Of a stretch of 10,511 nt of DNA, positions 1 through 6,691 are shown in pieces. The notes under the pieces were generated by a model. The model worked only from the letters and a program-made list of their open reading frames with translations. It searched no databases and was not told the DNA's origin. This DNA is from JANQRV01 sp964533785. Its GTDB lineage: Bacteria; Bacteroidota; Bacteroidia; Chitinophagales; Saprospiraceae. The position numbers and the translations under genes are program-made. Every line of letters starts with the position of its first letter. Within the stretch, counting starts at the first letter, position 1. Location: the NCBI GenBank assembly GCA_964533785.1, contig CAZHNG010000249.1, forward strand, positions 1 through 10,511, read 5' to 3'.

Positions 1-100
1 CTTGATGCCAATGGCAGAAATTGCGGGATTAACGAAGTACAGTATAAAATTTGCCACTTGTAGCCGTTTGATGATCCCGCCGAACAAGTCTAATATAAAA
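1..100 (+). repeat. Left copy of a dispersed repeat (core 41-92), insertion-sequence-end-like
   Basis: Positions 41-92 match the reverse complement of 10460-10511 over 52 bases with a single difference (A at 56, G in the other copy). Inside the core, ACTTGT (56-61) and ACAAGT (84-89) form an inverted pair, so the unit can fold. Bases 82-100 recur at 8968-8986 with one mismatch. The repeat lies downstream of the minus-strand gene that ends at 202, just as the right copy lies downstream of the gene ending at 10435. A short reading frame (1-63) stops inside the repeat about 30 bases before its end, which would suit the tail of a transposase, but other frames are also open and I cannot identify a family. 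It could be an IS terminus, a MITE or a REP-type element. Confidence 0.7.
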
Positions 101-201
101 ATAGGTGAAGCGGGTAATGGTTCAACGCAAAGGGATCAATGATGCGAAAGAACAAAAGAGTAAGGGGGCCTGCTTTCCGAAGGAAATGTATTTCCAACTG
201 T

Positions 202-768
202 TTATTTTTTTCTAAAATCCAAACTACACTGGTTTAACCAAGTAAGCCAGTGTCGATCGTTGTACTGCATTTGGTAGGCCAAATAAAGGGCAGTTCCTAA
301 CTGAAGGTTGTCTAATTGCCGGTAAGCGGGAGTTGACTTTCTATCCAGGTGTTTATACCAACAATCCTGAAAGAGGTGGTCCAAAATGATTCGCTGGAAA
401 CAGTGATTTTCTTGTACCGGCCAATTTTGATTGACGGCGATCGGGGGAAGTATCTCATTTGTTAGTTTTAAATAGTCTTTTTCCATCAAAACGCGTTGCT
501 CCGGTAGGTCAAATAGGGCAGTAGGCCTGATCTGAAAGTATTCCTGGCCGGAATAGGCTACGTAAAATTTATCCGTATGCGGATCAAAATCAGCTGCATG
601 GACGGGAAAGGTGACTAGCTCAAGCTGTTTTTCGGGTTCTTGGAAAAATAATAAGCGGCAGTAGTTAAGGTCGGGATGTAAATAAGCGTAGGCTAAAGGG
701 CAGGTGGAGTCTTCAGTCACATAACTCGCTCCCCGTTTTTGAAGTATATCTAATGATTGTATTACCAT
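202..768 (-). CDS. Hypothetical cytoplasmic protein, 188 aa
   Basis: I do not recognise this protein. It starts at an ATG (766-768) and is rich in Leu, Tyr, Gln and Asp, with five cysteines (residues 23, 37, 123, 136, 181). No signal peptide, membrane helix or nucleotide-binding motif is visible. The N-terminal half looks like alternating beta segments (around residues 26-55 and 67-82). The C-terminal half is more helical, with aromatic clusters near CWYKHL (136-141) and WLTWL (174-178). It is transcribed away from its right-hand neighbour at 1090 and has no operon partner in the window. An intrinsic terminator sits about 25 bases upstream of its start on the same strand. No T-tract terminator follows its stop, only overlapping hairpins at 174-195. 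Composition and length support a real gene; its function is unknown. Confidence 0.75.
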   Translation of the reverse strand: MVIQSLDILQKRGASYVTEDSTCPLAYAYLHPDLNYCRLLFFQEPEKQLELVTFPVHAADFDPHTDKFYVAYSGQEYFQIRPTALFDLPEQRVLMEKDYLKLTNEILPPIAVNQNWPVQENHCFQRIILDHLFQDCWYKHLDRKSTPAYRQLDNLQLGTALYLAYQMQYNDRHWLTWLNQCSLDFRKK

Positions 769-792
769 TGCGTTAGATTATTTGCTTTCCGC

Positions 793-822
793 AAAAAAAA
801 AGCCGAAGCGCAGAGCTTCGGC
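793..822 (-). terminator. Intrinsic terminator in the leader of the 188-aa gene
   Basis: On the minus strand an 8-bp perfect stem GCCGAAGC/GCTTCGGC with a 5-nt loop is followed directly by nine T residues, the classic Rho-independent form. On the plus strand the A-run comes first, so it works only leftward. It lies about 25 bases upstream of the ATG at 768, and no gene precedes it on that strand before the divergent gene at 1090. It therefore either attenuates the 188-aa gene or ends a short minus-strand transcript. Confidence 0.8.
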
Positions 823-1024
823 GAAACATAATCCCATAAACACTTAACGAAGTGTATTTTTTATATTCATCAGATATTGCTACCTGAATTCTAATATATA
901 ATTCTTAAAAACTACATCATTAACTGATTCCTTCCGGTAAAAGTTGTGTAGACACTACCTTTTTTGATGATAAACCTGGAATACCCGGTTAAAATTGCAT
1001 CATTATCGATTAAGAATATGGTAG

Positions 1025-1052
1025 TTGAGCACCGGTTAGGGCTATAATTTTG
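1025..1052 (+). promoter_or_regulatory. Bacteroidota-type promoter for the 199-aa protein gene
   Basis: TTG at 1025-1027 and TAATTTTG at 1045-1052 are separated by 17 bp. The second box matches the Bacteroidota -7 consensus TAnnTTTG exactly, and the first matches the -33 TTG element. Transcription would begin near 1058, giving a leader of about 30-45 nt that contains the A-rich stretch usual before start codons in this phylum. Confidence 0.65.
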
Positions 1053-1089
1053 TAGTCGTAAACAAACAAAGAATGATTAATTCACCAAA

Positions 1090-1689
1090 ATGACTGTTAT
1101 TATGAAAAATGTAATCGCTATTATTTTATTATTAGGTATTAGTTTGACAGCCTATGCACAAAACGGCATTAAAGTAAGAGCCTTGAATGACGGCAAAAAA
1201 GTTGTGTTGACAGTAAGCGAAGCTACACCCGATCTAACCGTTGAGCTAATTAACGAAAAAGGAGAATTACAAAGAATTGATAGAGTAAATGCTGCTGATG
1301 GTTATCAGAAGATCCTGAATATGGAAAAATTGGAAAACGGGAACTACGATCTTGTCGTACATACCATGCAGAAAGAAGTGGTTTTTCCAATGGTAATTGA
1401 AGAAAAAAGTATTGTGATCGACGAGAACGCAAAAGAGCAGTATTTCAAACCGGTCGTAGCCAAAACAGCAGATAATGCTTTTGATGTTTCCTACTTGAAT
1501 GGCAAAATTACCGACGTAAGCGTCAGTATTACCGATGCGGATGGTGTTGCCGTGTACAAAGAAGTTTTTGATAACATCATCAAACTGCAAAAGAGGTTTA
1601 AACTTGAAGCTTTCAAGTCTGGAGAGTATACTGTGGCAATTAAAACGCCCGCAAGATCATACTACCGTAAGGTAGCTTTGGATGATTAG
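1090..1689 (+). CDS. Secreted beta-rich protein of two tandem modules, 199 aa
   Basis: A signal peptide is clear: MKNV, then a hydrophobic run to about residue 21, then a cleavage site AYA|Q (after residue 23 of the long form). The start may be the ATG at 1090 or, more like a normal signal peptide, the in-frame ATG at 1102. The mature part appears to be two related modules (about 25-105 and 106-199). Each ends in the same sort of strand pattern, GNYDLVVHT near 83-91 and GEYTVAIKT near 177-185. This resembles the small Ig-like secreted modules of Bacteroidota (DUF3244-like or T9SS-tail-like folds), but no FPNP motif is present, so it is probably exported by Sec and kept in the periplasm or outer layers rather than sorted by T9SS. 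It has its own promoter and a strong terminator, so it is monocistronic. Its role is unknown. Confidence 0.85.
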   Translation: MTVIMKNVIAIILLLGISLTAYAQNGIKVRALNDGKKVVLTVSEATPDLTVELINEKGELQRIDRVNAADGYQKILNMEKLENGNYDLVVHTMQKEVVFPMVIEEKSIVIDENAKEQYFKPVVAKTADNAFDVSYLNGKITDVSVSITDADGVAVYKEVFDNIIKLQKRFKLEAFKSGEYTVAIKTPARSYYRKVALDD

Positions 1690-1715
1690 TTGTGATTGAG
1701 CTAATATATAGCATG

Positions 1716-1750
1716 GAGGGTTGCGTATTCATTTACGTAACCCTCTTTTT
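1716..1750 (+). terminator. Intrinsic terminator after the 199-aa protein gene
   Basis: GAGGGTTGCGTA (1716-1727) pairs with TACGTAACCCTC (1734-1745) over 12 bp, with one G-T pair and a 6-nt loop, and is followed by TTTTTGTTTT. It lies 26 bases after the stop codon and should separate this gene from the glycosyltransferase gene downstream. Confidence 0.88.
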
Positions 1751-1970
1751 GTTTTACAGCGATTCTCATTTTAGAATGGTATTTTGCCATTAAGCTGATA
1801 GCAATGGGTATCGGGACTAACATCTACTACAACACTGACATTTATCGTCAGGATCTGGCGTCTAATTTAACTTTTGTGTTAAATATATTTTAAATTAAAT
1901 CTTTAAATTTCGACTAAAACTATCTTTACTGCGTTTATAGACTACATTTATTACTGAAAATTCAATTACG

Positions 1971-2717
1971 TTGACAGATAGGCTAGTTATAATACCAACA
2001 TACAATGAAAAAGAGAACATTGTAAAGATCATCGAAGCTGTTTTTTCCTTGGAACAAGATTTTCACGTGCTGGTCGTTGATGACGGTTCTCCTGACGGAA
2101 CTGCCGATTTAGTAAAGGATTTGCAGGATCAATACGACCGTCAATTATTTTTAATTGAAAGAAAAGGAAAATTAGGGCTGGGAACTGCTTATATTACTGG
2201 TTTTAAATGGGGACTTAACCGGGGATACGATTATATTTTTGAAATGGATGCTGATTTTTCGCATAATCCCGCTGATTTAATAGGCCTATATGAAGCATGC
2301 GCTGAACAAGGAGCGGGAATGTCCGTAGGATCTCGTTATGTTCCCGGGGGAAAAGTGGAGAACTGGCCGATTGACCGTATTTTTCTTTCTCGTGGTGCTT
2401 CCTTGTATGTTCAATTAATCACCTGGATGCCAGTCAAGGATCCGACTGCCGGATTTGTCTGTTACACTCGTGAAGTACTTGAACGAATCGACTTGGATAA
2501 GATACAGTTCATTGGCTACGCCTTTCAGATAGAAATGAAATTTGCCGCTTACAGCTTGGGTTTTAAGATAAAAGAAGTTCCTATAACTTTTATCGATCGG
2601 GTGGAAGGTACTTCAAAAATGTCCATGAAAATTGTTAAAGAAGCTGTTTATGGAGTGTTACAGATGAAGTTCCGCAGTTTTTTTCAAAGTTATGAACTAG
2701 TTACCCGGGCAGTTTAA
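1971..2717 (+). CDS. Polyprenol-phosphate mannosyltransferase-like GT2 enzyme (Dpm1 family), 248 aa
   Basis: Family-2 glycosyltransferases of the Dpm1/Ppm1 type move a sugar, usually mannose from GDP-mannose, onto a polyprenyl phosphate at the inner face of the membrane, making a donor for later glycosylation. The signature motifs appear in order: IPTYNEKENI (8-17), VVDDGSPDGTA (35-45) for nucleotide binding, the metal-binding DAD within EMDADFSHNP (91-100), GSRYVPGG (120-127), DPTAGF (157-162) and KEVPITFIDR (201-210). At 248 aa it is the short soluble form without C-terminal membrane helices. The start is TTG at 1971: no in-frame ATG lies between the upstream stop at 1938 and the first motif. 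No strong promoter is evident; TATCTTTA at 1921 is close to a -7 box but lacks a TTG partner. Its end faces the minus-strand gene, leaving only 19 bp. The exact sugar cannot be read from sequence. Confidence 0.92.
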   Translation: MTDRLVIIPTYNEKENIVKIIEAVFSLEQDFHVLVVDDGSPDGTADLVKDLQDQYDRQLFLIERKGKLGLGTAYITGFKWGLNRGYDYIFEMDADFSHNPADLIGLYEACAEQGAGMSVGSRYVPGGKVENWPIDRIFLSRGASLYVQLITWMPVKDPTAGFVCYTREVLERIDLDKIQFIGYAFQIEMKFAAYSLGFKIKEVPITFIDRVEGTSKMSMKIVKEAVYGVLQMKFRSFFQSYELVTRAV

Positions 2718-2745
2718 TAGTTGATTCAAACTAATTTTATTTTTT
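2718..2745. terminator. Possible weak bidirectional terminator between convergent genes
   Basis: TAGTT (2718-2722) and AACTA (2729-2733) form a short stem with a 6-nt loop, followed on the plus strand by a T-rich run (2735-2745). It lies exactly between two convergent stop codons. The stem is only 5 bp and AT-rich, so termination here is a suggestion from position more than from strength. Confidence 0.3.
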
Positions 2746-5700
2746 GATAAACTTCAGTATTTCTGGTTCACTCTCCTGATTTTCCAAGGTGACGAAGTAC
2801 AATCCTGGATTTAAAAATCCAATGTTCAAATCCATATTTTCTATGCCTGGTTCAATACGCTTATTCCAGACCAGCTTTCCTGCCGTAGTAAATATATTCA
2901 GCTTTTTTAAATCTGTTTTAGCAAATTGAAAGGTTATGGTTTCCTTAGCCGGATTGGGAAATAAGGAAGAAATACCAGCTCGGGCCAATGAAACCGTGTT
3001 GCTTTTTTCATTATTTTTGAAGCTGACCGGATCCTCGATCGGTGCCACACAAGGAACCTCGCATATGTACTGTTTTGCCGTATAGCTACTGCTGGCAACC
3101 AGCCATGGACCATCGTTCCAATTACCCATATATACGTAATCCGGAAGGCTGTTTTGAGGATATATTTTGGTTTGCCAATTGGAATATCCGGAATTAACGT
3201 AGTTCACCCATTGTAATGAACCGTCGATTAATTCATCACTTAACCCAATAAAAGCAGTACTTATTTTATGATCTTTTAGTTGTTGGGCCAACCAATTATT
3301 TTCTGGTTTGGAAGTTAAAACAGCCAGGTGGCCATTCTCCGCCTCACAGGCCAATTTGGCTTCGGGCCATTCTAATTGCTCTTTACCAACCAGGTACCTG
3401 CTTTGTTCAAAACGCCCCAGATCTTGGTATCCATCAGGTGTTTCTTGTTGACAGATGGGGGTTTCCGATGGGGTAACCGTAATTTGAAAGCTGGTATTGG
3501 TAAAGTTTCCACAATTATCAAATGCATAATAAGTGATACCATACTGACCAACAGATAACCAGTTTTGGTTGGCTGGCCCGCGGGTTTGCACTACTTTTAC
3601 CGAATCAACAGGCTCAAAACATTCTATTTCACAAAGGCAGGGTAATTCCGTTTCGGCATCTGCTAATAACCATTGTCCGTCGGCTTGGGTCGCTATGTAA
3701 CCGTAATCTCTTTTCCCTACAAAACTTACCGAACGCTGAGACCAATTTCGATAGATGGGCAAACTGCCATCCAACCAAAGAAATTTCTGATCCGTTCGTT
3801 CGTCATTGATTCCGATAAACGCATCTTTTACGTTGGTTGCGGCTAACCCTTTTTTTATCACTTCATTTTGTTCGTTGTTTTTGACCAGCGCCAGTTGTCC
3901 GCCAATCGACCGGCATTTTTTGCGCGCTTCCGGCCAGGTTATTTTTTTGAGGTACAACAAATAAAGTTTTTGGTCAAGGCGACCTATTTCTGTAAAATCC
4001 TCAGGATAGGTACCACAGTATTGATTATTTAGTTTGCAGGTACTGCCGGCGGTAGGAACGGACCAGCTTACCCAGGCGCTGCCGTAATCATCTGCTTGAA
4101 ATTCAAGGTCTTGGATTTTCGAAATGTGTATTTTGCTGCCTGTGCATAAAGAAGGATCGGCTCCCTTTTTAATAACGTTGGCTATTGAATAGTCTTCACA
4201 GTCAGTTTTGCGCTCTAACCTGCGAAACCAGGTGTCTTTATTTAGCAAGGGCGGGTCGTATTCTTTTTCGAAAGCACCTGGAATATCTGTCCAACCGCTA
4301 TCCGGCCCGCTGGTGGACTTTTGCCAGCGGTATTCCAGGTCTGCCCGTTCTTCTGTTGCTGACAGGTGAATCGTGATGGGGCCTGGATTATACGGGGGGC
4401 AGGCCGTTTCATCTCCTTGCAGAATAGGAGCAGGAAGCAGATCTGCACATTCGTTTCTGGAATCAACGGTTAATGGTTTACCATTTTGATCATATTGACA
4501 TCCTGTATTGCGCAGCGGAATGATTAATGGAACGGCATTTACCCGGATGGTAACTTTTTGTTGTTCTGCCCCTTTGTGAGCTACGATGTTGCTGGAAAAA
4601 ACGGGAGAATCGTGATTGTCATTCCAGCTTAAATATTGAAAAACAGCTGTAGTGTCTATTGCCAGGTTGGGAGGAAGAACGAGTTCTTTGACGGTGTAAT
4701 AGGAAGGAAAAGTAATAATGTTTCTTATATCGGTAGCGTTCCAAACTACTAAGTGTGAGGGTTTGTTTTCAGCATTGCCTAATAAATAAGCGTAAGTACC
4801 GCCTTCTTCGTTTTCTTCGACTAAGGCTTTAGTGAAATGTAGATCTCCAAAACGGGTAAAGAATTTTTCAAGAGCAAAATAAGCTAATTTAGGTTTGAAA
4901 TCAGGGGTCAACAATCCAGTGCTATTATAAATATCAACCGAAGGCATATCTATTAATTCGTAAATAAAGGATTTATCAACCCCGTACCTGCTCATCAATA
5001 GTATCGCCCTGGAAAGATATATGGCTTGTGCCCGTTCTCCGATACCGGGATTGCCTTTATAAGGTGTTTTCGAGTTCCAACCGAATTCAGATACGTTTAT
5101 TTTGGTATGCGGTGCCTTGATGCGGCGCCATTCTTCCAGGTTTTTAAGTCTTAAAAACTGTCCTTCTTTCGATTCTGGTGTGGCCGTTAGTTTTTTGGTA
5201 TTGATATCAAAGGCGTAAGGATGAATACTTAAATAATCAAGATAAGGAATGATATCATCCGGGATCATTTCATCGATATAATCGTTCAAGTTAGACGGGT
5301 AAGTGTCGGCCTGGAAAGCTCCGCTTGATAATTTCATCCTCCAATCATCAGGATTATCGGAGCCGTAATATTCTTTAAGTGCTTCTACAAAGCCCCTGCT
5401 GATAGCATGATAAGCGTCACGGCCAGGAATTCCCCAGGGTTCGTTACCGATCTCTAACACCTGCACTAGGCAATTTTTATTAGTATCTGCCGGGCAAAAG
5501 GTGGCAGCAAAGTTCTTTGCATAATGCTTGGCATTCATTTGAATGGCTTTTGGCGTGCCTCCCCATTCTTCTGCGGTATACCATTTGTTAGGGTAGCCTC
5601 TGACTTCATAACCTTCTTCCCTGTTTTTACGATTTTTATAATAAGGAGTGATCGCTTCTACTGATGCAAAGACATTTTCAAAATAAGGCTGCCATTTTTT

Positions 5701-6126
5701 ACAATAGCGGTGTTTATAATAAGCGAATGTACTTTTATCAGAATTGGCTCCGGGAAGATCATCCGATCTCAAAGGGTAGCATATCACTTCGTCACAATCA
5801 TTTAAGCAGGGAACGACCGGGTACCGGCTCGGATTTGAAATATACCGGTAATCAATTTCCATTAAATGGAAAGACCGGGCATTTTTGATAAAATGCGCTA
5901 CCGGATTGGGATCGATCAATCCGTCCCAGTTCGTGCCGCCGGTCACCCCGATCATGTCATTAAAAGACCGGGAATGAGGACGGCTATTTTCCGGTGAAAA
6001 GTAAGCTTTATTGATATTTTGGTGGTCACCAATCCATGATTGTGCATAATTGACACCTATTCGTCCTGACATTAATAATATAAACCAAATAATTCTCCTC
6101 ACACTTACACTTGAGTAGTGTTTCAT
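2737..6126 (-). CDS. Secreted clan GH-A glycoside hydrolase with Ig-like, split HYR, two C-type lectin domains and T9SS tail, 1129 aa
   Basis: A signal peptide (residues 1-28, ending NYA|QS) leads into a TIM-barrel glycosidase-type region (about 40-430). It has the clan GH-A pair of acidic motifs: VLEIGNEPWG, with Asn228-Glu229 as likely acid/base, and NVSEFGW, with Glu347 as likely nucleophile. I cannot assign a GH family; GH5, GH39 and GH51 share these motifs. A beta-rich segment follows (430-540), then an Ig-like domain (about 570-655, WTDIPGA and WFRRLERKTDC). Next is a HYR domain whose two halves (about 665-697 and 837-887) flank a C-type lectin domain (707-836). A second C-type lectin domain (897-1026, with WND at 1003-1005) and a T9SS type A sorting domain (about 1050-1129, FPNPA and GLYFVTL) end the protein. 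The expected location is the cell surface or medium, where the lectins could hold the enzyme on carbohydrate. The substrate is unknown. Confidence 0.9.
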   Translation of the reverse strand: MKHYSSVSVRRIIWFILLMSGRIGVNYAQSWIGDHQNINKAYFSPENSRPHSRSFNDMIGVTGGTNWDGLIDPNPVAHFIKNARSFHLMEIDYRYISNPSRYPVVPCLNDCDEVICYPLRSDDLPGANSDKSTFAYYKHRYCKKWQPYFENVFASVEAITPYYKNRKNREEGYEVRGYPNKWYTAEEWGGTPKAIQMNAKHYAKNFAATFCPADTNKNCLVQVLEIGNEPWGIPGRDAYHAISRGFVEALKEYYGSDNPDDWRMKLSSGAFQADTYPSNLNDYIDEMIPDDIIPYLDYLSIHPYAFDINTKKLTATPESKEGQFLRLKNLEEWRRIKAPHTKINVSEFGWNSKTPYKGNPGIGERAQAIYLSRAILLMSRYGVDKSFIYELIDMPSVDIYNSTGLLTPDFKPKLAYFALEKFFTRFGDLHFTKALVEENEEGGTYAYLLGNAENKPSHLVVWNATDIRNIITFPSYYTVKELVLPPNLAIDTTAVFQYLSWNDNHDSPVFSSNIVAHKGAEQQKVTIRVNAVPLIIPLRNTGCQYDQNGKPLTVDSRNECADLLPAPILQGDETACPPYNPGPITIHLSATEERADLEYRWQKSTSGPDSGWTDIPGAFEKEYDPPLLNKDTWFRRLERKTDCEDYSIANVIKKGADPSLCTGSKIHISKIQDLEFQADDYGSAWVSWSVPTAGSTCKLNNQYCGTYPEDFTEIGRLDQKLYLLYLKKITWPEARKKCRSIGGQLALVKNNEQNEVIKKGLAATNVKDAFIGINDERTDQKFLWLDGSLPIYRNWSQRSVSFVGKRDYGYIATQADGQWLLADAETELPCLCEIECFEPVDSVKVVQTRGPANQNWLSVGQYGITYYAFDNCGNFTNTSFQITVTPSETPICQQETPDGYQDLGRFEQSRYLVGKEQLEWPEAKLACEAENGHLAVLTSKPENNWLAQQLKDHKISTAFIGLSDELIDGSLQWVNYVNSGYSNWQTKIYPQNSLPDYVYMGNWNDGPWLVASSSYTAKQYICEVPCVAPIEDPVSFKNNEKSNTVSLARAGISSLFPNPAKETITFQFAKTDLKKLNIFTTAGKLVWNKRIEPGIENMDLNIGFLNPGLYFVTLENQESEPEILKFIKK

Positions 6127-6673
6127 AATATCCTGCGATTTCGGTTACTTGATATGAATTTGTTTAAAACGGTGATATGCGAAATGAATGGGGGAACTAT
6201 TTATCGTTGAATACGTAGATAAAATTTGGTCTCATAGATAAAACCTTATGATTTGATTCCTGATGGTATCAGGGCTAACCCTTATGCTTTTACTGTCTGA
6301 CATTGAAGCCTTCCTAAGGATTAAAAATTCTGAATGGAAAAGGGAGGATGATTAGTTCTTATTCGGAAAAAGATGTGAGATAGCTCTAGGTAGAGATTTG
6401 TTAAGGAAGCAAGCATTGCTTCGCGGAAATTCAGAAAACAATAGAAGTATAGGGGGAATGGTTTACGTTATTGTTTTTAACCCTGAATTTTAACACGAAG
6501 CAATGACTTACCAATGCCACCTTAATAAAATTCCTTAACATTCGATACAAAGATAAGTGGCCTATGCGGGAGGCCTATGGACAATTTGCGTGGGTATTTT
6601 TGGTGAAAAATGGGGTTGAAACTTAAGTAGTTGTTAGCTAATTATTTGATTGTCAAATAGTTTAAAAAATAGT
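6127..6673. other. Gene-free intergenic region, 547 bp, with several hairpins
   Basis: This gap lies between two minus-strand genes. It holds a perfect hairpin CCTGAT-GGT-ATCAGG (6259-6273), the long inverted repeat at 6399-6540 with a nested hairpin GAAGCAA-GCA-TTGCTTC (6406-6422), and an AT-rich hairpin near the symporter stop. CAAAGATA at 6548-6555 reads TATCTTTG on the minus strand, an exact -7 box, but the nearest TTG is 26 bp away and the next gene starts more than 400 bases downstream. I found no ORF with protein-like character and no tRNA. Confidence 0.6.
6399..6540. repeat. 142-bp imperfect inverted repeat, MITE-like or structured RNA
   Basis: Four paired blocks nest in order around a 25-nt loop (6444-6468). 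TGTTAAGGAA (6399-6408) pairs with 6531-6540, CATTGCTTCG (6414-6423) with 6496-6505, AAATTCAG (6427-6434) with 6483-6490, and AAAACAATA (6435-6443) with 6469-6477. That gives 37 perfect base pairs, with most unpaired bases on the right arm (25 nt at 6506-6530). The outermost blocks resemble terminal inverted repeats. No clear target-site duplication is visible beyond the arms. It may be a non-autonomous element or a folded untranslated RNA; the DNA alone does not decide. Confidence 0.7.
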
Positions 6674-6691
6674 TTAAGTCAGAGTCTGACT
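6643..6691 (-). terminator. Possible weak terminator at the end of the symporter gene
   Basis: Two hairpins flank the stop codon at 6674. A 7-bp stem with one central base (6677-6691) overlaps the last codons and is followed on the minus strand by TTAAACTATTTTTT. A second AT-rich stem TATTTGA-TTG-TCAAATA lies at 6643-6659. Neither is GC-rich with an uninterrupted T-run, so termination is only plausible. Confidence 0.3.

Larger units (their letters stand above)
769..1089. other. Divergent intergenic region, 321 bp
   Basis: This stretch separates the 188-aa gene (minus) from the 199-aa secreted protein gene (plus). It holds the minus-strand terminator at 793-822, a small hairpin CACTT-AACG-AAGTG at 841-854 and the plus-strand promoter at 1025-1052. 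Between about 855 and 1020 I see no gene. The minus strand has an open stretch here, but it lacks a convincing start, ribosome-binding site or protein-like composition. Confidence 0.6.

Noticed and set aside
1..63. Possible C-terminal end of a transposase (20 codons ending at TAG 61-63)
   Set aside because: The position near the repeat end is suggestive, but only 20 residues are available, other frames are also open and no known transposase motif is visible.
139..237. 32-codon plus-strand frame beginning at ATG 139
   Set aside because: Its end overlaps the 188-aa gene on the other strand, its composition is basic and random-looking, and no ribosome-binding or promoter signal supports it.
6263..6355. 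30-aa plus-strand frame with a short hydrophobic start
   Set aside because: Too short, with a charged end and no supporting signals; it is expected by chance in a 547-bp gap.
6431..6541. 36-aa minus-strand frame inside the long inverted repeat
   Set aside because: It is explained by the repeat sequence, has no recognisable motif or membrane helix and no leader that stands out.
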